The notes under the pieces are model-generated. The model worked only from the letters and a program-made list of their open reading frames with translations. It made no database searches and had not been told where the DNA came from. A stretch of DNA of 19,396 nucleotides from JAWLDB01 sp041686915 (GTDB lineage: Bacteria > Bacillota > UBA994 > UBA5500). Positions within the stretch are counted from its first letter, which is position 1; every line of letters begins with the position of its first letter. The translations under genes were made by a program, and so were the position numbers. The stretch is from contig JAWLDB010000032.1 in the NCBI GenBank assembly GCA_041686915.1, forward strand, positions 1 to 19,396. The letters are read 5' to 3'. Positions 1-7,163 of this stretch are shown here, piece by piece.

Positions 1-96
1 CACGTCGCCGTGGACACCCTTGCCTTAGGCTACGGCTACTGCTACCTTCGCCGCTCAGGACTCTCACCTGGTAGATGACGCCCATGCCGGGCGCAC
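1..96 (-). mobile_element. Group IIC intron, 5' end only (runs off the window)
   Basis: Read on the minus strand, base 96 starts the motif GTGCG, the group II intron 5' splice-site consensus (GUGYG). It is followed by segments characteristic of domain I of bacterial group IIC introns: GGTGAGAGTCC at 68-58, AGCCTAAGGCAAGGGTGTCC at 31-12, and a GTGG-CGAC segment at 13-1. From memory these align well with the start of the Oceanobacillus iheyensis group IIC intron. The base before the intron is the end of a T6 run (102-97) following the rny terminator hairpin, which is the insertion context known for class C introns. The intron is transcribed in the same direction as rny. Only the first 96 nt are visible. 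The EBS elements, any reverse transcriptase/maturase ORF, domains V/VI and the 3' splice site would lie beyond the left edge, so I cannot tell whether the copy is intact. Confidence 0.92.
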
Positions 97-126
97 AAAA
101 AAGAAAGCAGGCAATATGCCTGCTTT
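97..126 (-). terminator. Intrinsic terminator of rny; target of the group IIC intron
   Basis: A perfect 9-bp stem (AAAGCAGGC at 104-112 with GCCTGCTTT at 118-126, loop 113-117) is followed in minus orientation by C and six U residues (103-97). The rny stop codon (127-125) overlaps the first arm. The intron begins directly after the U-tract, so the hairpin also forms the recognisable 5' exon side of the insertion site. Confidence 0.93.
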
Positions 127-1672
127 ACTTGGCGAAATCCACAGCCCTAGTTTCCCGGATGACAGTAACCTTTATCTGGCCCGGGTAATCCAGCTCGCTT
201 TCAATTCTCTTAGCTACTTCCCTGGCGGTGCGAACCGAGTTCAGATCGTCCACCTTCTCAGGCTTAACGATGATGCGGATCTCACGACCGGCCTGGATAG
301 CGAAGGATCTTTCAACGCCTTCAAACGATTCAGCGATCTGCTCAAGCTTCTCGAGGCGCCTGATGTAATTCTCCAGGCTCTCGCGACGTGCACCAGGCCT
401 CGCGGCAGATACCGCGTCAGCAGCCTGCACCAGTACAGCTTCCACTGACTGAGGCTCGACGTCGCCGTGGTGAGCCATGATTGCATGTACAACTGCCGGA
501 TGCTCACGATACTTCTTGGCCAGATCTGCGCCGATGGTGACGTGGTTGCCTTCCACCTCATGATCCACCGCTTTACCGATGTCATGTAAGAGGCCGGCAC
601 GCTTCGCCAAAGCTACGTCAGCACCGAGCTCTGCAGCCATAACTCCTGCCAAGTGCGATACTTCAATTGAGTGTTTAAGCACATTCTGCCCGTAGCTGGT
701 ACGGAAACGCAGCCTACCTAGCAGTTTAAGGATTTCAGGATTAATTCCATGCACGCCTGTTTCCAGTGCTGCTGCGTCGCCTTCTTCCCTAATCTGAGCT
801 TCAACTTCCTTTTGGGCCTTCTCCACCATCTCTTCAATGCGCGCGGGGTGAATGCGGCCATCGGAAACCAACCGCTCCAAGGCAATGCGCGCCACTTCCC
901 TGCGAATTGGGTCAAAGCCAGAAAGAATAACAGCCTCAGGGGTATCGTCGATGATCAGGTCAATGCCTGTCAAGGTCTCTAGAGTGCGAATATTGCGGCC
1001 CTCACGGCCGATGATGCGCCCCTTCATCTCATCATTGGGCAGTTCAACCACCGAGACGGTAGTCTCGGCTACATGATCTGCCGCACAGCGCTGAATTGCC
1101 AGGGAGACAACTTCCCGAGCGCGCTTGTCTGCCTCGTCGCGGGCTTGGGACTCTATGTCCTTAATCATCATTGCTGCTTCATGACGAATTTCCTTTTCTA
1201 CATTGCTGAGCAGCATCTGTTTGGCTTCTTCCTGACTGAGTCCGGAGATACGTTCGAGTTCGGCCACCTGTTTGGCCAGTGTTTCGTCTACGCGTTCACG
1301 CTGACGCTGCAGTTCAGCATCCTTGCGCTGTAGCTGCTCTTCTTTTTTCTCCATCTGATCCAGCTTGCGGTCCAGTGTCTCGTCCTTCTGCACCAGGCGA
1401 CGTTCCAGTCGCTGCATTTCCGAACGACGGTCCTTAACTTCCCGATCAAAATCAGCGCGGAGACGATGGACTTCCTCTTTTGCCTCCAGTACAGCCTCTC
1501 GCTTCTTGCCTTCGGCCGCACGTTTAGCATCGTCAATAATCTGCTGGCTCAGCGTTTCAGCTTCTCCCAGCTTCTTTTCTGAGATCTGTTTACGGTACAT
1601 AAAGCCGGCAATAGCTGCCAGCGGAATGCCGATCAGAACTAAAACCAACAATACAATCGTGGTTGTATCTAT
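125..1672 (-). CDS. rny: Ribonuclease Y, probable AUA start
   Basis: This is the membrane-anchored endoribonuclease that initiates mRNA decay in many Bacillota. In the 508-residue frame counted from TTG at 1651, an N-terminal hydrophobic segment (about 1-18) is followed by a long charged coiled coil (about 25-180), a KH domain with the loop GREG at 215-218, and an HD domain with the metal-binding pair H356-D357 in LLHDIGK. Length and domain order match full-length RNase Y. The start needs care: TTG 1651 has no Shine-Dalgarno sequence within range. The strong site AAGGGAGGG (1688-1680) lies 7 nt before an in-frame ATA at 1672, which would give a 515-residue protein with a more typical start (MDTTTIVLL). 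No ATG, GTG or TTG is in frame between them, and GTG 1677 is out of frame and hits TAG after one codon. I chose 1672 by inference; a sequencing error is the alternative. Confidence 0.93.
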   Translation of the reverse strand: MDTTTIVLLVLVLIGIPLAAIAGFMYRKQISEKKLGEAETLSQQIIDDAKRAAEGKKREAVLEAKEEVHRLRADFDREVKDRRSEMQRLERRLVQKDETLDRKLDQMEKKEEQLQRKDAELQRQRERVDETLAKQVAELERISGLSQEEAKQMLLSNVEKEIRHEAAMMIKDIESQARDEADKRAREVVSLAIQRCAADHVAETTVSVVELPNDEMKGRIIGREGRNIRTLETLTGIDLIIDDTPEAVILSGFDPIRREVARIALERLVSDGRIHPARIEEMVEKAQKEVEAQIREEGDAAALETGVHGINPEILKLLGRLRFRTSYGQNVLKHSIEVSHLAGVMAAELGADVALAKRAGLLHDIGKAVDHEVEGNHVTIGADLAKKYREHPAVVHAIMAHHGDVEPQSVEAVLVQAADAVSAARPGARRESLENYIRRLEKLEQIAESFEGVERSFAIQAGREIRIIVKPEKVDDLNSVRTAREVAKRIESELDYPGQIKVTVIRETRAVDFAK

Positions 1673-1898
1673 GACACTACCCTCCCTTATTGAGTTTTCA
1701 AGTTACTGCGGGTTACGTATACCCGCAATTTATGCGAATTAACCTTATGCTGCAAATCAACCGAAGGAGTTCACCTCCGGGTGGGTAAGCCTCACCAGGT
1801 TAGCACGCAAGACCAAGTGACCAGATATCAACTCTGAAGATTAGGCCTGTTAATAAGTATAGCCATGTTTTGGTCCTGCCAAGCCTTGATGACACTTG
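1673..1898 (-). promoter_or_regulatory. rny upstream region: candidate promoter and structured leader
   Basis: This is most of the only gene-free stretch over 300 bases (1673-2012). On the minus strand a TTGGCA -35 candidate (1882-1877) is spaced 15 bp from TATACT (1861-1856), slightly short of ideal. The resulting leader would be about 180 nt. It holds a hairpin GCGGGT/ACCCGC (1708-1713 with 1721-1726, 7-nt loop) about 20 nt before the Shine-Dalgarno sequence, and a second mismatched hairpin around 1761-1780 (CCGAAGG with CCTCCGG). I do not recognise a known riboswitch or T-box consensus. The structures could affect rny translation or stability, but that is inference. Confidence 0.4.
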
Positions 1899-1925
1899 AA
1901 AAGGCCGAGGTAGACTCGGCCTTTT
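1895..1925 (-). terminator. Intrinsic terminator after recX
   Basis: An 11-bp perfect stem (AAAAGGCCGAG at 1899-1909 with CTCGGCCTTTT at 1915-1925, 5-nt loop) lies 88 bp past the recX stop. In minus orientation the 3' arm ends in UUUU then C. The symmetric A/T ends mean it could act in both directions. It separates the cinA-recX unit from rny. Confidence 0.8.
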
Positions 1926-2012
1926 AGAAAAAGATATCTCTTGAACTTAAGGGCCAGTGGATTTTCGACCCCCACGAAAAGCAGGGTGCCTTTTCTACTC
2001 TCTGCCAAGATT

Positions 2013-2519
2013 TTAACTATTTTGCTCCTCACTGTCAAGACAAGCCAATAGTTTGGCAACTACTTCCTCCACTAGCTCATAACCATAACCACGTTGCAGC
2101 AGAAAACGCATCACTGACAGGCGAACTTTATCGTCGCCAAGATCGCGCCCACGCAGTTTCCGGCGCGCAACAACCATTGCCTGCTGCTTGAGTTCTTCAT
2201 CATCCAAGCTCGCTAGAGCACCCTCTATCTCGTCTTCTCCGATGCCTTTACCTTTCAGCTCGTAACGTAGCTTGCGGGGACCGTTTCCAGCCTGCGAGCG
2301 CCAGTTCACAAAATCGTGAGCATACACCTCATCGTTAACATATCCCACTTCCTGCAGATACAAAACCGCATCTTGAGCCTCTTCAGCAGCGTACCCCCTG
2401 CCTCTCAAGCGCTGTAGCAAAGCCTGGCTGGAATAGGCCCGGCGGGAGAGCAGCCAGAGGGCATAGGAGCGTGCGCTGCTTTTCGGTCTCCTATTCTGCT
2501 TCTGCCTCAACGTCGTCAC
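2013..2519 (-). CDS. recX: RecX, regulator of RecA
   Basis: This 168-residue protein matches the RecX family in length and in its pattern of short three-helix repeats: a basic N-terminus, then SYALWLLSRRAYSSQALLQRL, LYLQEVGYVND, FVNWRSQAGNGPRKLRYEL and a C-terminal VMRFLLQRGYGYELV segment. RecX binds RecA filaments and usually limits RecA activity. The GTG start at 2519 lies inside the end of recA (29-bp overlap in another frame) and is preceded by AAGGGA about 5 nt upstream, so translation is probably coupled to recA. A TTG at 2510 is an alternative start. The position directly after recA is typical and supports the assignment. Confidence 0.92.
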   Translation of the reverse strand: MTTLRQKQNRRPKSSARSYALWLLSRRAYSSQALLQRLRGRGYAAEEAQDAVLYLQEVGYVNDEVYAHDFVNWRSQAGNGPRKLRYELKGKGIGEDEIEGALASLDDEELKQQAMVVARRKLRGRDLGDDKVRLSVMRFLLQRGYGYELVEEVVAKLLACLDSEEQNS

Positions 2520-3525
2520 TTAGTCCCTTGGCCTGCACTTGCCCAAGCTGGAAACGCTGGCGAATCTGATTCTCAATCGTTACGGCCATTTCTGGATGCT
2601 CCTTCAGGTACTGCTTAGCATTTTCACGTCCCTGACCCAACCGGTCGTCACCAAAGGAGTACCAAGCGCCACTCTTGTTGACGATGTCAAGATCCGCGCC
2701 CAGGTCAAGAATACTACCTTCGCGGGAAATGCCTTCCCCATACATGATATCAAAATCGGCTTGCCTAAACGGTGGAGCCACCTTGTTCTTGACTACCTTT
2801 ACCCTGGCCCGATTGCCCACCATCTCTGTGCCCTGTTTAAGGGTCTCGGCACGGCGCACCTCCAGGCGGATGGTAGCATAGAACTTGAGGGCACGACCAC
2901 CTGGTGTAGTCTCCGGGTTGCCAAACATCACGCCCACCTTTTCACGCAACTGATTGATGAACACCGCAACAGTGCGTGACTTGCTGATGGCGCCGGCCAG
3001 TTTGCGCAGAGCTTGAGACATTAAACGGGCCTGCAATCCAACATGCGCGTCACCCATTTCGCCTTCGATTTCAGCGCGGGGCACCAGTGCTGCAACAGAG
3101 TCAACCACGACAATGTCAACCGCGCCGCTGCGCACCAGGGCTTCAGCTATCTCCAGTGCCTGCTCACCTGTATCCGGCTGAGAGACCAACAGATCTTCAA
3201 TATTGACACCCAACCTACGAGCGTAGCTGGGATCAAGGGCATGCTCGGCGTCGATAAAAGCCGCAGTACCACCCAGCTTCTGTGCTTCGGCGATCATGTG
3301 CAAGGCAACGGTCGTCTTACCTGACGACTCCGGGCCGTAGACTTCGATGATACGCCCACGCGGGATGCCACCAACTCCCAAAGCTATGTCCAGAGCCAAT
3401 GCTCCGGTTGGGATGACATCGCTGACCAGCTTGGCCGAATCCTCTCCCAGCCGCATAATGGCGCCTTTGCCAAATTGCTTTTCTATTTGGTGCAAGGCCA
3501 TCTCTAGAGCGCGTGATTTATCCAT
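2491..3525 (-). CDS. recA: RecA recombinase
   Basis: This is the DNA strand-exchange ATPase of homologous recombination and the SOS co-protease that triggers LexA self-cleavage. The 344-residue frame begins MDKSRALEMALHQIEKQFGKG, a standard RecA N-terminus. Walker A is GPESSGKT (64-71), followed by VVVDSVAALVPRAEIEGEMGD (in segments, the Walker B region and loop 1) and the FINQLREKVGVMFGNPETTPGG region covering loop 2. I chose the ATG at 3525 because AGGGAGG (3540-3534) lies 8 nt upstream. An ORF extension to 3552 adds nine residues without RecA character. The C-terminus is acidic (DDVEAEAE), as in other RecA proteins. The gene lies between thpR and recX and has an SOS box upstream. Confidence 0.98.
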   Translation of the reverse strand: MDKSRALEMALHQIEKQFGKGAIMRLGEDSAKLVSDVIPTGALALDIALGVGGIPRGRIIEVYGPESSGKTTVALHMIAEAQKLGGTAAFIDAEHALDPSYARRLGVNIEDLLVSQPDTGEQALEIAEALVRSGAVDIVVVDSVAALVPRAEIEGEMGDAHVGLQARLMSQALRKLAGAISKSRTVAVFINQLREKVGVMFGNPETTPGGRALKFYATIRLEVRRAETLKQGTEMVGNRARVKVVKNKVAPPFRQADFDIMYGEGISREGSILDLGADLDIVNKSGAWYSFGDDRLGQGRENAKQYLKEHPEMAVTIENQIRQRFQLGQVQAKGLSDDVEAEAE

Positions 3526-3599
3526 ACAAGCAACCTCCCTGTCTATCTCCATCCCGGTGTTTTCCGGGCATTTTCCCCAAAACCCAAATTGCTGACTTT

Positions 3600-3645
3600 A
3601 GCATAACATATGCCTGTCCTTTAACACTAACCGCACATTTGTTCG
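3600..3645 (-). promoter_or_regulatory. LexA/SOS operator and candidate promoter of recA
   Basis: The 14-mer at 3632-3645 (CGCACATTTGTTCG on the plus strand) matches the Gram-positive SOS box CGAACATATGTTCG at 12 of 14 positions, with near-dyad GAAC/GTGC half-sites. Downstream in the direction of recA, the minus strand carries an extended -10, TGTTATGCT (3608-3600), with only a weak -35. TTGCCA at about 3655-3650 is another possible -35. Either arrangement puts the LexA box within or next to the promoter. The location 107 bp before the recA start supports classical SOS control. Confidence 0.75.
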
Positions 3646-3744
3646 CTATTGGCAACTAGTAGAAACTGGCGGGCATTAGCTTGTCCTGACTCCCTATTGC
3701 TGTGTTTTTTGTAGCCTTGGGGCTACGCAAAACCTGTGCGAAAC

Positions 3745-4287
3745 CTACGTGAGCGTGTGGGTGGAGAGCACCTTGTAGCGTGGCCCCTCTGGCCTCAGGA
3801 CACTCTCAAATAGCGTGATCTCCTGAATCGTCTCCATCTTGCCGGGCCACCGGGCCTGCTGCACAGCTGCCAGGTCAGCTTGAGCGAGTTGACGCTTGAC
3901 CCGACCAAGAGTGATGTGTGGATGAAAGCGATTATCTCCCTTAAAACCAAGGGGTATCAGTTCCTGCCACAAGCGTTGGTGCAACTGCGCCAGCCCAGGC
4001 GCCCCGGCCCCAAGCCAAATTACACGCGGGCTATGCCATCCTGGGAAAACATCAGCTGCTTCGCCATACGTGAGCTGGACCGGTTGACAATGCGTACTGG
4101 TGTTACCGATGACCTGGTTAAGGTCAGGCAGTATTCGTGCGTCAGCTTCACCGAGAAACGCAAGGGTGAGGTGCAGGTTCTCTTCTGGCACCCATGATAC
4201 TTCCCTGATACGCCGCAGGGGCTGAAACCCTTGTGCAATCATTTCTCTGGATTTTGGGTCGGGTCTGAGTCCGATAAACAACCTCAT
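3745..4287 (-). CDS. thpR: ThpR-type RNA 2',3'-cyclic phosphodiesterase (2'-5' RNA ligase family)
   Basis: This protein of about 180 residues has both catalytic HxTx tetrapeptides of the 2H phosphoesterase superfamily: HLTL at 39-42 and HITL at 123-126, counting from the ATG at 4287. The N-terminus MRLFIGLRP is typical of the ThpR/LigT family. Members hydrolyse 2',3'-cyclic phosphates in RNA and were first described as 2'-5' tRNA ligases; the biological substrate here is unknown. The ATG at 4287 has AGGAG about 11 nt upstream. A GTG at 4299, overlapping the cinA stop as GTGA, would add four residues but has no room for a ribosome binding site. The gene sits directly after cinA and is probably translated from the same transcript. 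Confidence 0.9.
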   Translation of the reverse strand: MRLFIGLRPDPKSREMIAQGFQPLRRIREVSWVPEENLHLTLAFLGEADARILPDLNQVIGNTSTHCQPVQLTYGEAADVFPGWHSPRVIWLGAGAPGLAQLHQRLWQELIPLGFKGDNRFHPHITLGRVKRQLAQADLAAVQQARWPGKMETIQEITLFESVLRPEGPRYKVLSTHTLT

Positions 4288-4295
4288 GGAAAGTG

Positions 4296-5540
4296 TCACT
4301 CCTTGCCCATTATCAACAAACGTGTCAAATTGAGGGCAGTCTTGGCGGTCCGTTCTTGGATGGCGCTTCTATCACCGGTAAGCGAGAGCTTTTCCACCCG
4401 TCCTCCCTTGGGAGTCTGAATGGCCACAAACACCGTACCTACCGGCTTATCTGGTGTTCCTCCTTCAGGGCCGGCTATCCCGGTCACGGCAATACTCACG
4501 TCTGCTCCACTACTCCTGCGTGCACCTCTAGCCATCTCTTCTGCACATTCAGCACTCACTGCCCCGAATGCGTCTATGGTGCCGACTGCGACGCCTAAGT
4601 CTTCCACTTTTGCCTGATTGCTGTATGTAATGAAGCCCCTGTCAAAGTAGGCTGAACTGCCAGGCACTGATGTGACCATACTGCCGATTAAACCCCCGGT
4701 ACACGATTCTGCCAACGTCAGTTTCCAGCCTCTTGGCATCAACAGCTGACCCAATGCTGCAGGCAGTGTATCCTGGTCAACTCCGTAGACTGCGCTACCC
4801 AACCTCTGACGGATTTCCTGTTCAAGCGGGTCAATCAGAGCCTTGGCTTCCTCTATACTCAGCGCCTTAGCTGTCAGACGCACCTCAACTTCGCCAAGTT
4901 TGGCATAAAGAGCAATGGTGGGATTAGACTGCCTGGCTATCAAGTCGCTGAGCAGTTCCTCCAGTGCTGACTCACCAACACCTATTTCACGCAAGCTACG
5001 GGAATGGATTACCCCCGGCTCTCCAGTCATACGGAGCAGGAGCGGACGAACATGGTCGCTAAACATCGGCTGCATCTCGCGCGGCGGGCCAGGCAGAAGC
5101 GCGATTAGCTTGCCATTACTTTCAATGGCTACGCCTGGGGCAGTTCCATTCGGATTGGGCAGAACAAACCCACCTTCGGGCACGTATGCCTGTTTACGAT
5201 TGTTTTCCGGAATGCTCCGTCCAAAGCGCTGCATGCGAGCTACGATGGTCTGCCATACATCCTCCGAGAACTGCAGTTCACGCCCCAACACCCTGGCGAC
5301 AGCCTCTTTCGTCAGGTCATCGGTGGTAGGACCAAGGCCACCAGTTAGGATAACTATATCTGCGCGCTCAATGGCCTGGCTACAGGCTGCGCTCAACCGG
5401 TTAAGATTGTCTCCCACCACTGTTTGATAATAAACCCCAATGCCGAGTGCGGCTAGTTCTTGGCTGAGGAATTGCGCATTGCTGTTAACGATCTGGCCAA
5501 GCAGCAACTCGGTACCGACTGCGATAATTTCTGCGTTCAT
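4296..5540 (-). CDS. cinA: CinA-family protein (nicotinamide-nucleotide amidohydrolase / competence-damage protein)
   Basis: This 414-residue, two-domain CinA begins MNAEIIAVGTELLLGQIVNSN. The N-terminal MoCF-like domain (about 1-170) contains the nucleotide-binding motif LTGGLGPTTDD at 65-75. The C-terminal amidase domain (about 260-414) contains AESCTGG at 277-283, with the conserved Ser-Cys region, and VTGIAGPEGGTPDKPVGTV. Characterised relatives deamidate NMN to NaMN (pyridine nucleotide salvage) or act as ADP-ribose pyrophosphatases. In Gram-positive bacteria cinA is often co-transcribed with recA and induced with competence, but this sequence does not show competence. The ATG at 5540 is preceded by GGGAGG with a 9-nt spacer. 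The length matches the Bacillus homologue. Confidence 0.95.
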   Translation of the reverse strand: MNAEIIAVGTELLLGQIVNSNAQFLSQELAALGIGVYYQTVVGDNLNRLSAACSQAIERADIVILTGGLGPTTDDLTKEAVARVLGRELQFSEDVWQTIVARMQRFGRSIPENNRKQAYVPEGGFVLPNPNGTAPGVAIESNGKLIALLPGPPREMQPMFSDHVRPLLLRMTGEPGVIHSRSLREIGVGESALEELLSDLIARQSNPTIALYAKLGEVEVRLTAKALSIEEAKALIDPLEQEIRQRLGSAVYGVDQDTLPAALGQLLMPRGWKLTLAESCTGGLIGSMVTSVPGSSAYFDRGFITYSNQAKVEDLGVAVGTIDAFGAVSAECAEEMARGARRSSGADVSIAVTGIAGPEGGTPDKPVGTVFVAIQTPKGGRVEKLSLTGDRSAIQERTAKTALNLTRLLIMGKE

Positions 5541-5643
5541 GCACTGATGCCTCCCTTATAGATACCCGGTAGTATTCCACAAGACTGGCAGGTCTACCTG
5601 CTCGCGCGTGGCTTTGCGCCTAGCAAAACACGTGCCTAGGTGA

Positions 5644-5669
5644 GTGACAGGGGGACGGACTTTTGTCAC
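5644..5669. repeat. Short inverted repeat GTGACA...TGTCAC with GGGGGACGGAC core
   Basis: GTGACA (5644-5649) and TGTCAC (5664-5669) flank a core of 14 bp rich in G. The pattern resembles GGGGACGG/TTTTGTCAC palindromes that I recall as dispersed, REP-like sequences in clostridial genomes, sometimes near transposases. It lies in the gap between the MATE terminator and cinA. Copy number cannot be judged from one window, so calling it dispersed is inference. Confidence 0.4.
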
Positions 5670-5681
5670 ATGTCTGGGCAT

Positions 5682-5716
5682 AAAAAAGAGGCAGCCCGTT
5701 GTAGTCGGGTTGCCTC
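5682..5716 (-). terminator. Intrinsic terminator of the marR-MATE unit
   Basis: GAGGCAGCCCG (5688-5698) pairs with CGGGTTGCCTC (5706-5716), an 11-position stem with one mismatch in the minus-strand RNA and a 7-nt loop. It is followed by six U residues (5687-5682). It starts 15 bp after the MATE stop codon. Confidence 0.9.
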
Positions 5717-5730
5717 CAGTTCGTCAAGGT

Positions 5731-7125
5731 CTAGCTAACGGCCTCAGGTTCCACTGCCACTTCCTTGGCGGCGAACATCTGCTGTCTGACGACGGCTTTG
5801 GCCTTCCATTTACCAGACAGGTAGCGCAGCACAGGAATAATGCTGGCAATTGTCCAACCGGTCGGAATAGACCACCAGATGCCACGATAACCGATGCTCG
5901 GAATCGAGGCCAGCCAATAAGCGACTACAACACGCACAGCAAGGCTAGCGGTTACAGAGAACATAGGAACCATGGTGTCGCCTGCTCCCCGCAACAAGCC
6001 GTTGAAGATCATCAGTACGCTGAAGACGGCGTAAAACAATGATACGGTCCGCATATAGTCTACACCACGCGTAATAACGTCAGCCTGTTCTGCGTCGATA
6101 AAAATCTGGATCAAATGCGGTCCGGCCAGATATACCAGCACAGAAACAGCCAAACAGGCGATAATCGCCATCTTCATCGTAGCCCGTAAGCCTTCGCTTA
6201 CCCGGTCAAGCTTGTTTGCACCAATGTTCTGCCCGGTGAAAGTGGATAAAGCCATGCCGAAGTTCATGATTGGCATCATGGCAAATGAGTCCATCCGCGA
6301 TGCAGCCGTATAAGCTGCCATGGTAACTGCCCCGAACGAGTTGACCAGTCCTTGCACCGCCATCATGCCAACTGAAGCAATAGTTTGCTGAATGGAAGTC
6401 GGGATGCCGATGCGTACCATCGTCTTGAAGATATCTGTGTCAAAGACCAGCTCTTCGCGACTAAAACGCAGTACGGGCACCTTACGGTAAACATAGATGA
6501 TGCACAGGATGGAAGACACCGCTTGCGCTATCAGAGTTGCCCAGGCTACTCCCGGCACGCCCCAGCCAAGATGTGCTACAAAGTACACATTCAGCACTAT
6601 ATTTGTGATGGTAGATACAATCAGAAAGTATAGTGGGGTTTTGGAGTCTCCCAAGGCTCTTAGTATGCCTGAGAAAACATTATACGCAAACATGAACACC
6701 AGGCCGCCAAAGAAAATGCGCATGTATGCGGCTGAGTCGTTGATGATTTCCGGCGGCGTACGCAAGAGTTCAAGCAACGGACGGCTCAGCACGAGACCAA
6801 CACCTGTCATTGCAAAAGCACATACCATCTGAAAGATGAGCGCTGTTGACACTGCCCGGCGAACTTTATCGTGTTGCTGTGCACCAAAAAACTGGGAAAT
6901 CACGATACCGGAGCCCATGGTGAGGCCCATAATCAATGAGACAAGTAGAAAGATAATCGGGAAGCTGGTGCCGACGGCCGCCAAAGCGTTTGGTCCCACA
7001 AAGCGGCCAACGACGATTGAGTCGACCATGTTATACAGCTGCTGAAAGATATTCCCAATGAACATTGGTAACGTAAATGTGAGGATTAATTTGCCTGCAG
7101 ACCCTTGAGTCATATCTCTAACCAT
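5731..7125 (-). CDS. MATE family multidrug efflux transporter
   Basis: This 464-residue polytopic membrane protein starts MVRDMTQGSAGKLILTFTLPMFIGNIFQQLYNMVDSIVVG (in segments), the MATE family signature in which the first helices carry the motif PMFIGNIFQQLYNMVDS. The two halves are related, with a second NGLLRGAGDT motif in the C-terminal half, and hydrophobicity fits the usual 12 helices. MATE pumps export cationic drugs or metabolites using a Na+ or H+ gradient; the substrate is not predictable. The ATG at 7125 has GGAGGG with a 7-nt spacer. The gene lies 38 bp downstream of a marR gene on the same strand and ends at its own terminator, so MarR probably controls it. The C-terminus is a short acidic tail. 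Confidence 0.94.
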   Translation of the reverse strand: MVRDMTQGSAGKLILTFTLPMFIGNIFQQLYNMVDSIVVGRFVGPNALAAVGTSFPIIFLLVSLIMGLTMGSGIVISQFFGAQQHDKVRRAVSTALIFQMVCAFAMTGVGLVLSRPLLELLRTPPEIINDSAAYMRIFFGGLVFMFAYNVFSGILRALGDSKTPLYFLIVSTITNIVLNVYFVAHLGWGVPGVAWATLIAQAVSSILCIIYVYRKVPVLRFSREELVFDTDIFKTMVRIGIPTSIQQTIASVGMMAVQGLVNSFGAVTMAAYTAASRMDSFAMMPIMNFGMALSTFTGQNIGANKLDRVSEGLRATMKMAIIACLAVSVLVYLAGPHLIQIFIDAEQADVITRGVDYMRTVSLFYAVFSVLMIFNGLLRGAGDTMVPMFSVTASLAVRVVVAYWLASIPSIGYRGIWWSIPTGWTIASIIPVLRYLSGKWKAKAVVRQQMFAAKEVAVEPEAVS

Positions 7126-7163
7126 GTTTTTTCCCTCCTTAAAACGGTCAATCCGTGTAAGCT

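Noticed and set aside
1740..1850. T-box or known riboswitch in the rny leader
   Set aside because: A GGGTGG-like string (1780-1785) was noticed, but it is on the plus strand, and neither the T-box consensus nor any other riboswitch core is present in the minus-strand orientation.
1850..2059. Minus-strand ORF of 69 residues at the end of recX
   Set aside because: It overlaps the recX C-terminus in another frame and reads through the terminator hairpin at 1899-1925, so it is very unlikely to be a gene.
3711..3726. Hairpin GTAGCC/GGCTAC after thpR as a terminator
   Set aside because: In the direction of transcription the stem is followed by A residues. The T-run is on the wrong side, and no plus-strand gene would use it.
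5588..5601. GCAGGT/ACCTGC inverted repeat upstream of cinA as a competence or SOS operator
   Set aside because: It matches neither a LexA box nor a ComK box and is too short to assign; I see no clear cinA promoter next to it.
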